A DNA stretch of 64,000 bases from Tetragonia tetragonoides (GCA_038025085.1 CM076145.1:11629000-11692999); one strand, 5' to 3'. Numbered from the stretch's first letter, positions 1 to 11,218 are shown. Notes: generated by a model not told the origin, from the sequence alone. Numbers and translations: made by a program.

Positions 1-550
1 TATTAAGAGAAAGCACCCAAATGCTTTGTTTACATTCATTTGAGTTTGAAACTACCCCAAGGATGTTTAGAACTACAAACAAGCTTGAACTCAAGCTTTT
101 GAATGCATTTAAGCGTTTTAAAAGCTCATACGACAAGGGTGAAAGAGATTGAATTCTTTTGTGTTGTATATTAAGAGAACGCACTCAAATGTTTTCTTTG
201 CATTCATTTGAGTGAGAAACTACACCAAAGATGTTTACAAGTACCAACAAGCTTCAACTTAAGCTTTTGAATGCATATACGCGTTTTAAAACCTCATACG
301 ACTAGGGTGAAAGAGATTGAGTTCTTTTGTGTTGTATTTTCAGAGAAAGCACCCAAAAGCTTTGTTTGCATTCATTGGAGTGAGAAACTACACCAAGGAT
401 GTTTACAAGTACAAAGAAGCTTCAACTCAAGCTTTTGAAAGCATTTATGCGTTTTAAAACCTCATACGACTAGCGTGAAAGAGATTGAGGTCTTTTGTGT
501 TGTATATTAAGAGAAAGCACCCAAATGCTTGATTTGCATTCATTTGATTG
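1..550 (+). repeat. 168-bp satellite array, plus orientation (reference block)
   Basis: Tandem copies of an AT-rich monomer of about 168 bp. 'Plus' here means that the landmarks read, in order, gattgagttctttt, gttgtatattaagagaaagc, tgctttgtttgcattcat, gagaaactacaccaagg, atgtttacaagtac, aagcttcaactcaagctt, gaatgcatttacgcg and a final ctagggtgaaag. The monomer is rich in six-base palindromes (AAGCTT twice, ATGCAT, ACGCGT). This block opens with a distinctive three-monomer module: one monomer with 'accccaagg' and 'acaactacaaac', one with 'ctttgcattc' and 'accaaagatg', and one with 'ttttcagagaaagc' and 'cattggagtg'. The module recurs through the window. No gene is visible. The block ends at a tail-to-tail junction near 545-560. 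Confidence 0.95.
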
Positions 551-1150
551 TGAATACATTCAAAATTTTGAGTTGAAGCTTGTTTGTACTTGTAAACATC
601 CTTGGTGTAGTTTCTCACTCCAATGAATGCAAACAAAGCTTTTTGGTGCTTTCTCTGAAAATACAACACAAAAGAACTCAATCTCTTTCACCCTAGTCGT
701 ATGAGGTTTTAAAACGCGTATATGCATGCAAAAGGTGGAGTTAAAGCTTGTTTGTACTTGTAAACATCCTTGGTGTAGTTTCTCACTCAAACGAATGTAA
801 ACAAAGTATTTGGGTGCTTTCTCTTAATATACAACACAAAAGACCTCAATCTCTTTCACCCTAATCGTAAGAGCTGTTAAAACGCGTAAATACATTCAAA
901 AGCTTGAGTTGAAGCTTGTTTGTACTTGTAAACATCCTTGGTTAAGTTTGTCACTCAAATCAATGCAAACAAAGCATTTGGGTGCTTTCTCTTAATGTAC
1001 AACACAAAAGAACTCAATCTTTTTCACCCTAGTCATATGAGCTTTTAAAACGCGTAAATGCATTCAAAAGGTGAAGTTAAAGCTTGTTTGTACTTGTAAA
1101 CATCCTTGGTGTAGTTTCTAACTTAAATGAATGCAAACATCCTTGGGGTA
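551..1150 (-). repeat. 168-bp satellite array, minus orientation
   Basis: The same monomer read as its reverse complement: landmarks now run 'aagcttgagttgaagctt', 'gtacttgtaaacatcc', 'gtagtttctcactc' and 'ctttctcttaatatacaac'. The switch from plus is at an anomalous run, 'gattgtgaatacattc' (about 546-561), seen again at 57290-57320 and 62395-62420. The switch back to plus, about 1145-1160, is a simple fusion within 'gtagtttcttttgcg'. Confidence 0.9.
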
Positions 1151-1476
1151 GTTTCTTTTGCGTTGTATATTAAGAGAATGCATCCAAATACTTTGTTTGG
1201 ATACATTTGAGTGTGAAACTGCACCTAGGATGTTTACAAGTACAAACAAGCTTCAACTCCAGCTTTTGAATGCATTTACGCGTTTTAAAAGCTTATACGA
1301 GTAGGGTGAAAGAGATTTGAGTTCTTTTGTATTGTATATTAAGAGAAAGCATCCAAATACTTTGTTTGCATTCATTTGAGTGTGAAACTACACCTAGGAT
1401 GTTTACAAGTACAAACAAGCTTTAACTCCACCTTTTGAATGCATTTACGCGTTTTAACAGCTCTTACATCTAGGGT
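1151..1476 (+). repeat. 168-bp satellite array, plus orientation
   Basis: About two monomers in plus orientation, with a variant middle ('gcatccaaatac', 'acacctaggatg'). The block ends in 'tctagggt' at 1476, where an unrelated AT-rich sequence interrupts the monomer. Confidence 0.9.
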
Positions 1477-1665
1477 TACTAACATGATACAAAATAGCAA
1501 TTTTGAGCTATATCCAATTGAACAATTATTAACATAATTTTCGTTCAATAACCAATAATAAAACATGCATCTCCTCACATGAAAATTAATTAAAAGCATC
1601 CAAATATCACGTTTGAACACATATTTCCTCTTTGTGTTTACAAAGCATTCATTTAAAAATGGGTG
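1477..1665. other. Unrelated AT-rich insertion, origin unknown
   Basis: About 190 bp between satellite 'ctagggt' and 'atattaagag' do not match the monomer, except perhaps a scrambled satellite scrap at about 1631-1654. The sequence is very AT-rich and holds an imperfect hairpin at 1518-1548, with arms ttgaac and gttcaa and inner arms aattat and ataatt. No open frame of note. About 40 bp of the host monomer is missing across the insertion. No convincing terminal inverted repeat or target duplication was found. It could be a decayed miniature transposon or filler DNA captured at a repaired break. Confidence 0.7.
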
Positions 1666-2676
1666 ATATTAAGAGAAAGCACCCAAATGCTTTGTTTGCA
1701 TTTATTTGAGTGAGAAACTACACCAAGGATGTTTACAACTACAAACAAGCTTCAACTCAAAATTTTATATGTATTTACGCGTTTTAACAGCTCTTACGAC
1801 TAGGGTGAAAGAGTTGAGGTCTTTTGTGTTTTATATTAAGAGAAAGCACCCAAATGCTTTCTTTGCATTAATTTGAGTGAGAAACTACACCAAGGATGTT
1901 TACAAGTTCAAACAAGTTTCAACTCAAGCGTTTGAATGCATTTACTCGTTTTAACAGCTCTTACGACTGGGCGAAAAGAGATTGAGTTTCTGATAAGTAC
2001 TAGGATTGGTGTAATGGATTTACAAAAGGCTTTTTCCGGATTTGAGTTTTAAAACGCGAAAATGCATTCAAAAGCATTTTAACAGCTCTTACGACTAGGG
2101 TGAAAGAGATTGAGTTCTTTTGTGTTGTATATTAAGAGAAAGCACACAAATGCTTTGTTTGCATTCATTTGAGTGAGAAACTACACCAAGGATGTTTACA
2201 AGTACAAACAAGCTTTAACTCCACCTTTTGAATGCATTTACGCGTTTTAAAAGCTCATATGACTAGGGTGAAAAAGATTGAGTTCTTTTGTGTGGTATAT
2301 AAAGAGAAAGCATCCAAATACTTTGTTTGCATTCATTTGAGTGAGAAACTACACCAAGGATGTTTACGAGTACAAACAAGCTTTAACTCCACCTTTTGAA
2401 TGCATTTACGCGTTTTAACAGCTCTTACATCTAGGGTGAAAGAGATTGAGTTCTTTTGTGTTGTATATTAAGAGAAAGCACCCAAATGCTTTTTTTGCAT
2501 TCATTTTAGGGAGAAACTACACCAAGAATGTTTACAAGTACCAACAAGCTTCAACTTAAGCTTTTGAATGCATATACGCGTTTTAACACCTCATACGACT
2601 AGGGTGAAAGAGATTGAGTTTTTTTGTGTTGTATTTTCAGAGAAAGCACCCAAAAGCTTTGTTTGCATTTATTTGC
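1666..2676 (+). repeat. 168-bp satellite array, plus orientation
   Basis: About six monomers in plus orientation, mixing the 'cttcaactcaagctt' and 'ctttaactccacctt' variants. A short foreign segment interrupts it at 1989-2060. The block ends near 2676, where 'tttgcatttatttgcatcc' fuses straight into minus-oriented sequence. Confidence 0.9.
1989..2060. other. Short non-satellite segment inside the array
   Basis: After satellite 'agattgagttt' the sequence reads 'ctgataagtactaggattgg' and continues for about 60 bp unlike the monomer. A short minus-oriented satellite scrap follows (about 2050-2076) before plus orientation resumes. It looks like filler at a repaired break. Nothing can be said about its source. 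Confidence 0.55.
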
Positions 2677-3194
2677 ATCCTAGGTGTAGTTTCTCACTCA
2701 AATGAATGCAAACAAAGCATTTGGGTGCTTTCTCTTAAAATACAACACAAAAGAACTCAATCTTTTTCACCCTAGTCATATGAGCTTTTAAAACGCGTAA
2801 ATACATTCAAAAGCTTGAGTTGAAGCTTGTATGTACTTGTAGACATCCTTGGTGTAGTTTCACAATCAAATGAATGCAAACAAAGCATTTGTGTGCTTTC
2901 TCTTAATGTACAACACAAAAGAACTCAAATATCTTTCACCCTACTCGTATGAGCTTTTAAAACGCGTAAATGCATTCAAAAGCTTGTTTGTAAATGCATA
3001 CAATTTCAGTGAGAAACTACACCAAGGATGTTTACAAGTACAAACAAGCTTTAACTCCACCTTTTGAATGCATTTACGCGTTTTAAAAACTCAAGCTTTT
3101 GCACCCTAGGATGTTTACAAATCTCTTGAGTTGAAGCTTGTTTGTACTTGTAAACATCCTTGGTTAAGTTTCTCACTCAAATGAATGTTTACCG
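2677..3194 (-). repeat. Rearranged satellite, mostly minus orientation
   Basis: About 310 bp of minus-oriented satellite is followed by a short plus piece (about 2991-3095), then scrambled fragments, then minus orientation from about 3127. The block ends in 'ctcactcaaatgaatg' followed by a few unassigned bases before the rRNA-derived segment at 3195. Several orientation changes within 500 bp mark this as a breakpoint cluster next to the rDNA insertion. Confidence 0.8.
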
Positions 3195-3217
3195 CATCCG
3201 CTTCCCTCCCGACAATG

Positions 3218-3274
<57 letters not shown>

Positions 3275-3455
3275 TTTCGCTATCGGTCGCTCGCCAGTAT
3301 TTAGCCTTGGACGGAATTTACCGCCCGCCTAGGGCTGCATTCCCAAACAACCCGACTCAGCGACATCGCCTCGTGGTGCGACAGGGTCCGGGCACGACGG
3401 GGCTCTCACCCTCTCTGGAACCCCTTTCCAGGGGACTTGGGCCCGGTCCGCCGCA

Positions 3456-3486
<31 letters not shown>

Positions 3487-3561
3487 TCGTGGCCACCCGA
3501 TTTTAAAGCTGGGCTCTTCCCGGTTCGCTCGCCGCTACTAGGGGAATCCTTGTAAGTTTCT
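3195..3561 (-). rRNA. 25S rRNA 5'-region fragment (truncated, antisense)
   Basis: Read on the minus strand, this 367-bp GC-rich island matches the remembered plant 25S rRNA from roughly nucleotide 60 to 430. Recognisable stretches are AAACTTACAAGGATTCCCC, GGCGAGCGAACCGGGAAG, TGGAGAAGCGTCCTCTG, GTCGGGTTGTTTGGGAATG and AAAGTACCGCGAGGGAAAG, ending at GGGAGGGAAGCGGATG. I noticed no clear disabling change, so it looks recent or well conserved. It is only about a tenth of the full 25S molecule and has no ITS, 5.8S or 18S beside it, so it is a relic and not an rRNA gene. The 3561 edge falls within 'aagtttctc', also a satellite motif, which suggests a microhomology join. The plus-strand open frame across it (3160-3555) is antisense coincidence. 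Confidence 0.93.
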
Positions 3562-4300
3562 CTTCAAAAGCTTAAATGCAATAAAAAGATTGAGTTCTTT
3601 TGTGTTGTATTTTAAGAGAAAGCACCCAAATGCTTTGTTTGCATTCATTTGAGTGTGAAACTACCCCAAGGATGTTTACAACTACAAACAAGCTTGAACT
3701 CAAGCTTTTGAATGCATTTAAGCGTTTTAAAAGCTCATACGACAAGGGTGAAAGAGATTGAGTTCTTTTGTGTTGTATATTAAGAGAACGCACCCAAATA
3801 TTTTCTTTGCATTCATTTGAGTGAGAAACTACACCAAAGAATTTTACAAGTACCAACAAGCTTCAACTTAAGCTTTTGAATGCATATACGCGTTTTAAAA
3901 CCTCATACGACTAGGGTGAAAGAGATTGAGTTCTTTTGTGTTGTATTTTCAGAGAAAGCACCCAAAAGCTTTGTTTGCATTCATTGGAGTGAGAAACTAC
4001 ACCAAGGATGTTTACAAGTACAAACAAGCTTCAACTCAAGCTTTTGAATGCGTTTACGAGTTTTAACAGCTCTTACGACTAGGGTGAAAGAGATTGAGTT
4101 CTTTTGTGTTGTATATTAAGAGAAAGCACCCAAATGCTTTGTTTGCATTCATTTGAGTGAGAAACTACACCAAGGATGTTCACAGGTACAAACAAGCTTC
4201 AACTCAAGCTTTTGAATGCATTTACGCGTTTTGAATGCATTTACGCGTTTTAACAGCTCTTACGACTAGGGTGAAAGAGATTGAGTTCTTTTGTGTGTAA
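3562..4300 (+). repeat. 168-bp satellite array, plus orientation
   Basis: After a short minus-oriented scrap (about 3562-3590) the array runs in plus orientation. It carries another copy of the three-monomer module and, at 4214-4251, a 19-bp internal duplication of 'gaatgcatttacgcgtttt'. It runs without break into the 4,090-bp tandem duplication. Confidence 0.92.
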
Positions 4301-6300
4301 TATTAAGAGAAAGCACCCAGATATTTTTTTTGCATTCATTTGAGTGAGAAACTTAACCAAGGATGTTTACAAGTACCAACAAGCTTCAAACCAAGCTTTT
4401 GAATGTATTTACGCATTTTAACAGCTCTTACAACTAGGGTGAAAGAGATTGAGTTCTTTTGTGTTGTATATTAAGAGAAAGCACCCAAATGCTTTGTTTG
4501 CATTCATTTGAGTGAGAAACTACACCAAGGATGTTTACAAGTACAAACAAGCTTCACCTCCACCTTTTGAAAGCTCGTTAATGCATTGTTTACATTCAAC
4601 GACTAGGCGAAAACAGATTGAGTTCTTTGGTGTTGTATATTAAGAAAAAGCTCGCAAATGCTTTATTTACATTCATTTGAGTGTGAAACTACCCCAAGGA
4701 TGTTTACAACTGCATACAAGCTTGAACTCAAGCTTTTGAATGCATTTAAGCGTTTTAAAAGCTCATACGACAAGGGTAAAAGAGATTGAGTTCTTTTGTG
4801 TTGTATTTTAAAAGAACGCACCCAAATGCTTTGTTTGCATTCAATTGAGTGAGAAACTTAACCAAGAATGTTTCCAAGTACAAACAAGCTTCAACTCAAG
4901 CTTTTAAATGCATTTACGCGTTTTAAAAGCTCATATGACTAGGGTGAAAAAGATTGAGTTCTTTTGTGTTGTATATTAAGAGAAAGCACCCAAATGCTTT
5001 GTTTGCATTCATTTGAGTGAGAAACTTAACCAAGGATGTTTACAAGTACAAACAAGCTTCAACTCAAGCTTTTGAATGTATTTACGCGTTTTAACAGCTC
5101 TTACGATTAGGGTGAAAGAGATTGAGGTCTTTTGTGTTGTATATTAAGAGAAAGCACCCAAATGCTTTGTTTGCATTCATTTGAGTGAGAAACTACTCCA
5201 AGGATGTTTAGAACTACAAACAAGCTTTAACTCCACCTTTTGAATGCATTTACGCATTTTAACAGCTCTTACAACTAGGGTGAAAGAGATTGAGTTCTTT
5301 TGTGTTGTATATTAAGAGAAAGCACCCAAATGCTTTGTTTGCATTCATTTGAGGGAGAAACTACACCAAGGATGTTTACAAGTACAAACAAGCTTCAACT
5401 CGGGCTTTTGAAAGCATTTACGCGTTTTAAAACCTCATACGACTAGGGTGAAAGAGATTGCGGTCTTTTGTGTTGTGTATTAAGAGAAAGCACCCAAATG
5501 CTTTGTTTGCATTGATTTGAGGAGAAACTACACCAAGGATGTTTACAAGTACAAACAATCTTTAACTCCACCTTTTGAATGCATTTACGCGTTTTAACAG
5601 CTCTTACATCTAGGGTGAAAGAGATTGAGTTCTTTTGTGTTGTATATTAAGAGAAAGCACCCAAATGCTTTGTATGCATTCATTTGAGTGAGAAACTACA
5701 CCAAGGATGTTTACAAGTACAAACAAGCTTTAACTCCACCTTTTGAATGTATTTACGCGTTTTAACAGGTCTTACATCTAGGGTGAAAGAGATTGAGTTC
5801 TTTTGTGTTGTATTTTAAGAGAAAGCACCCAAATGCTTTGTTGGCATTCATTTGAGTGAGAATCTACACAAAGGATGTTTACAAGTACAAACAAGCTTTA
5901 ACTCAACCTTTTGAATGCATTTACGCATTTTAACAGCTCTTACAACTAGGGTGAAAGAGATTGAGTTGTTTTGTGTTAAGAGAAAGCACCCAAATACTTT
6001 GTTTGCATTCATTTGAGTGAGAAACTACACCAAGGATGTTTACAAGCACAAACAAGCTTTAACTCCACCTTTTGAATGCATTTACGCGTTTTAACAGCTC
6101 TTACATCTTGGGTGAAAGAGATTGAGTTCTTTTGTGTTGTATTTTCAGAGAAAGCACCCAAAAGCTTTGTTTGCATTCATTGGAGAGAGAAACTACACCA
6201 AGGATGTTTACAAGTACAAACAAGCTTCAACTCAAGATTTTGAATGTATTTACGCGTTTTAAAAGCTCATATGACTAGGTTGAAAGAGATTGAGGTCTTT

Positions 6301-7128
6301 TGATGCGGGAGCAAGTGTGCAAAGTAAACAGAACAGCCAAGGAACTAGCAAGAGAACATCTATTCCTGTTTACATCGAGTTTCTTTGGTGGTTATGCATT
6401 AAATTGACTCCTATAAAGATAATTACATGGAGTTGCCATACAAGGTCGGGATTAAAGCTCTTATTATATGATCACATTCGTTATCAGGATTCCCGTAATT
6501 TTGACAGCTTCTACACTGGTTCGTATTTTGATCATAACTCACTCATACGACATAGGATCGTGGTGATTCAAAGTTCTGTAGAAAGCTGGAAAAGAGATCT
6601 AAAACTCCTATCTTTTGAGTTTTCCCGTATTCGAAACGTAACAGGGTCTAAAAGGCGATTTAATTTACAGTGGAAAGCTGTTCCCACGGGTTTGTGCCTT
6701 GGGCGCTCGGTAATCTGTTCTTTAGTTCGATTTCGTTTAGTATTCCCTTAATTAGTTAGAATATGTTTAGGAGAGTAATATTCTGATTGTTATTAGTATT
6801 AGAAGTCCATTAGGTGTTAGGAAAGCTGTTAGTTAGTCCGTTTTACAATTGTAGTCAGTTTCGTAGTTAGTTTCCTATTCGGTCTAGGATTAGGATTCCG
6901 AATAGCTTTAGATTTCTTTGTCTATAAATAGGGGAGATCTTTGCTACTGTAAACTCGTGATTTGATGATTAATTATTGAACACGTGAGTATTTACCCCTC
7001 AAACTGAGTGATTCAGGTTGAAACCCTTACGAGTGATTCGTGAGTTGTTCTTGAGTGATTCTTGAACAAGATCCCTTTGTGTGATACTATCAAAGGTTAA
7101 TTTCCGTTTTGTTACTTATTTCACATCA
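6301..7128 (+). mobile_element. Solo-LTR-like element, copy 1
   Basis: An 828-bp non-satellite segment starting TGATGCGGG and ending TTTCACATCA, so it has the TG...CA ends of an LTR with a 5-bp inverted repeat (TGATG/CATCA). A TATA box (CTATAAATAG, 6922-6931) lies about 620 bp in, leaving roughly 200 bp of R/U5-like sequence, which suits a plus-strand LTR. No gag-pol, primer-binding site or polypurine tract adjoins it. There is no target duplication: TCTTT flanks the left and CTTCA the right. About 92 bp of the satellite monomer is missing across the insertion, so a flank was lost or the piece was captured during repair. A 153-codon open frame (6290-6751) starts in satellite and matches nothing I know; I regard it as incidental. 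I cannot assign a retrotransposon family. Confidence 0.7.
6922..6931 (+). promoter_or_regulatory. TATA box of LTR-like element, copy 1
   Basis: CTATAAATAG followed by GGGAGATC, a strong plant-type TATA context. If functional, transcription would start about 30 bp downstream, near 6955-6965, and read towards the satellite beyond 7128. Activity cannot be judged from sequence. Confidence 0.6.
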
Positions 7129-10100
7129 CTTCAACTCAAGCTTTTGAATGCATTTACGCGTTTTAAAAGCTCATACGAAAAGGGTGAAAGAAATTGAGTT
7201 CTTTTGTGTTGTATATTAAGAAAAAGCTCGCAAATGCTTTGTTTAAATTCATTTGAGTGTGAAACTACACCAAGGATGTTTACAACTACAAACAGGCTTC
7301 AACTCAAGCTTTTGAATGCATTTACGCGTTTTAAAAGCTCATACGAAAAGGGTGAAAGAGATTGAGTTATTTTGTGTTGTATATTAAGAGAAAGCACCCA
7401 AATGCTTTCTATGCATTCATTTGAAGAGAGAAACTACACCAACTTTGTTTACAAGTACAAACAAGGTTTAACTCAAGCTTTTGAATGCATATACGCGTTT
7501 TAAAACCTCATACGACTAGGGTGAAAGAGCTTGAATTCTTTTGTGTTGTATATTAAGAGAAAGCACCCAAATGCTTTGTTTGCATTCATTTGAGTGAGAA
7601 ACTACACCAAGGATGTTTACAAGTACAAACAAGCTTTATCTCAACCGTTTGATTGCATTTACGCATTTTAACAGCTCTTACAACTAGGGTGAAAGAGATT
7701 GAGTTCTTTTGTGTTGTATATTAAGAGAAATCACACAAATGCTTTGTTTGCATTCATTTGAGTGAGAAACTACACGAAGAATGTTTACAAGTACAAACAA
7801 GCTTCAATTCAAGCTTTTGAAAGCATTTACGCGTTTTAAAACCTCATACGACTAGGGTGAAAGAGATTGAGGTCTTTTGTGTTGTATATTAAGAGAAATC
7901 ACACAAATGCTTTGTTTGCATTCATTTGAGTGAGAAACTACACCAAGAATGATTACAAGTACAAACAAGCTTCAATTCAAGCTTTTGAAAGCATTTACGC
8001 GTTTTAAAACCTCTTACGACTAGGGTGAAAGAGATTGAGGTCTTTTGTGTTGTATATTAAGGGAAAGCACCCAAATGCTTTGTTTGCATTCATTTGACTG
8101 AGAAACTACACCAAGGATGTTTACAAGCACAAACAAGCTTTATATCAACCTTTTGAATGCATTTACGCATTTTCACAGCTCTTACAACTAGGGTGAAAGA
8201 GATTGAGTTTTTTTGTGTTGTATATTAAGAGAAATCACACAAATGCTTTGTTTGCATTCATTTGAGTGAGAAACTACACCAAGAATGTTTACAAGTACAA
8301 ACAAGCTTCAATTCAAGCTTTTGAAAGCATTTACGCGTTTTAAAACCTCATACGACTAGGGTGAAAGAGATTGAGGTCTTTTGTGTTGTATATTAAGAGA
8401 AAGCACCCAGATATTTTTTTTGCATTCATTTGAGTGAGAAACTTAACCAAGGATGTTTACAAGTACCAACAAGCTTCAAACCAAGCTTTTGAATGTATTT
8501 ACGCATTTTAACAGCTCTTACAACTAGGGTGAAAGAGATTGAGTTCTTTTGTGTTGTATATTAAGAGAAAGCACCCAAATGCTTTGTTTGCATTCATTTG
8601 AGTGAGAAACTACACCAAGGATGTTTACAAGTACAAACAAGCTTCACCTCCACCTTTTGAAAGCTCGTTAATGCATTGTTTACATTCAACGACTAGGCGA
8701 AAACAGATTGAGTTCTTTGGTGTTGTATATTAAGAAAAAGCTCGCAAATGCTTTATTTACATTCATTTGAGTGTGAAACTACCCCAAGGATGTTTACAAC
8801 TGCATACAAGCTTGAACTCAAGCTTTTGAATGCATTTAAGCGTTTTAAAAGCTCATACGACAAGGGTAAAAGAGATTGAGTTCTTTTGTGTTGTATTTTA
8901 AAAGAACGCACCCAAATGCTTTGTTTGCATTCAATTGAGTGAGAAACTTAACCAAGAATGTTTCCAAGTACAAACAAGCTTCAACTCAAGCTTTTAAATG
9001 CATTTACGCGTTTTAAAAGCTCATATGACTAGGGTGAAAAAGATTGAGTTCTTTTGTGTTGTATATTAAGAGAAAGCACCCAAATGCTTTGTTTGCATTC
9101 ATTTGAGTGAGAAACTTAACCAAGGATGTTTACAAGTACAAACAAGCTTCAACTCAAGCTTTTGAATGTATTTACGCGTTTTAACAGCTCTTACGATTAG
9201 GGTGAAAGAGATTGAGGTCTTTTGTGTTGTATATTAAGAGAAAGCACCCAAATGCTTTGTTTGCATTCATTTGAGTGAGAAACTACTCCAAGGATGTTTA
9301 GAACTACAAACAAGCTTTAACTCCACCTTTTGAATGCATTTACGCATTTTAACAGCTCTTACAACTAGGGTGAAAGAGATTGAGTTCTTTTGTGTTGTAT
9401 ATTAAGAGAAAGCACCCAAATGCTTTGTTTGCATTCATTTGAGGGAGAAACTACACCAAGGATGTTTACAAGTACAAACAAGCTTCAACTCGGGCTTTTG
9501 AAAGCATTTACGCGTTTTAAAACCTCATACGACTAGGGTGAAAGAGATTGCGGTCTTTTGTGTTGTGTATTAAGAGAAAGCACCCAAATGCTTTGTTTGC
9601 ATTGATTTGAGGAGAAACTACACCAAGGATGTTTACAAGTACAAACAATCTTTAACTCCACCTTTTGAATGCATTTACGCGTTTTAACAGCTCTTACATC
9701 TAGGGTGAAAGAGATTGAGTTCTTTTGTGTTGTATATTAAGAGAAAGCACCCAAATGCTTTGTATGCATTCATTTGAGTGAGAAACTACACCAAGGATGT
9801 TTACAAGTACAAACAAGCTTTAACTCCACCTTTTGAATGTATTTACGCGTTTTAACAGGTCTTACATCTAGGGTGAAAGAGATTGAGTTCTTTTGTGTTG
9901 TATTTTAAGAGAAAGCACCCAAATGCTTTGTTGGCATTCATTTGAGTGAGAATCTACACAAAGGATGTTTACAAGTACAAACAAGCTTTAACTCAACCTT
10001 TTGAATGCATTTACGCATTTTAACAGCTCTTACAACTAGGGTGAAAGAGATTGAGTTGTTTTGTGTTAAGAGAAAGCACCCAAATACTTTGTTTGCATTC

Positions 10101-10390
10101 ATTTGAGTGAGAAACTACACCAAGGATGTTTACAAGCACAAACAAGCTTTAACTCCACCTTTTGAATGCATTTACGCGTTTTAACAGCTCTTACATCTTG
10201 GGTGAAAGAGATTGAGTTCTTTTGTGTTGTATTTTCAGAGAAAGCACCCAAAAGCTTTGTTTGCATTCATTGGAGAGAGAAACTACACCAAGGATGTTTA
10301 CAAGTACAAACAAGCTTCAACTCAAGATTTTGAATGTATTTACGCGTTTTAAAAGCTCATATGACTAGGTTGAAAGAGATTGAGGTCTTT

Positions 10391-11218
10391 TGATGCGGGA
10401 GCAAGTGTGCAAAGTAAACAGAACAGCCAAGGAACTAGCAAGAGAACATCTATTCCTGTTTACATCGAGTTTCTTTGGTGGTTATGCATTAAATTGACTC
10501 CTATAAAGATAATTACATGGAGTTGCCATACAAGGTCGGGATTAAAGCTCTTATTATATGATCACATTCGTTATCAGGATTCCCGTAATTTTGACAGCTT
10601 CTACACTGGTTCGTATTTTGATCATAACTCACTCATACGACATAGGATCGTGGTGATTCAAAGTTCTGTAGAAAGCTGGAAAAGAGATCTAAAACTCCTA
10701 TCTTTTGAGTTTTCCCGTATTCGAAACGTAACAGGGTCTAAAAGGCGATTTAATTTACAGTGGAAAGCTGTTCCCACGGGTTTGTGCCTTGGGCGCTCGG
10801 TAATCTGTTCTTTAGTTCGATTTCGTTTAGTATTCCCTTAATTAGTTAGAATATGTTTAGGAGAGTAATATTCTGATTGTTATTAGTATTAGAAGTCCAT
10901 TAGGTGTTAGGAAAGCTGTTAGTTAGTCCGTTTTACAATTGTAGTCAGTTTCGTAGTTAGTTTCCTATTCGGTCTAGGATTAGGATTCCGAATAGCTTTA
11001 GATTTCTTTGTCTATAAATAGGGGAGATCTTTGCTACTGTAAACTCGTGATTTGATGATTAATTATTGAATACGTGAGTATTTACCCCTCAAACTGAGTG
11101 ATTCAGGTTGAAACCCTTACGAGTGATTCGTGAGTTGTTCTTGAGTGATTCTTGAACAAGATCCCTTTGTGTGATACTATCAAAGGTTAATTTCCGTTTT
11201 GTTACTTATTTCACATCA
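10391..11218 (+). mobile_element. Solo-LTR-like element, copy 2
   Basis: Duplicate of the element at 6301-7128, with the same TGATG...CATCA ends and the same flanks. The one internal difference I noticed is T at 11071 where copy 1 has C. It arrived with the 4,090-bp duplication and not by its own transposition, because the flanking satellite is duplicated with it. The accompanying 153-codon frame (10380-10841) is identical to that of copy 1, which reflects recent copying and not selection. Confidence 0.7.
11012..11021 (+). promoter_or_regulatory. TATA box of LTR-like element, copy 2
   Basis: Same CTATAAATAG as in copy 1, at +4,090 bp. Confidence 0.6.

Larger units (their letters stand above)
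4301..8390 (+). repeat. 4,090-bp tandem duplication, copy 1
   Basis: This block is followed head-to-tail by a second copy at exactly +4,090 bp. It holds about 20 plus-oriented monomers plus the 828-bp LTR-like element at 6301-7128. Copy 1 begins at 'tattaagagaaagcacccag', and the same string begins copy 2 at 8391. By eye I found two differences between copies (6981 C versus 11071 T; 7428 G versus 11518 A). The join lies within the satellite monomer, as expected for unequal exchange between satellite copies. Confidence 0.92.

Noticed and set aside
3160..3555. 131-codon plus-strand open frame
   Set aside because: It lies antisense across the 25S rRNA fragment. GC-rich conserved rRNA gives long chance frames.
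3195..3561. Functional rRNA gene
   Set aside because: Only about 370 bp of 25S is present, with no spacer or other rRNA and satellite on both sides.
6290..6751. 153-codon open frame present identically at 6290 and 10380
   Set aside because: It starts in satellite and runs into the upstream part of an LTR-like element. No domain was recognised, and identity between copies is explained by the recent 4,090-bp duplication.
6301..7128. Helitron
   Set aside because: No TC start, no CTRR end and no terminal hairpin. The ends are TGATG and CATCA.
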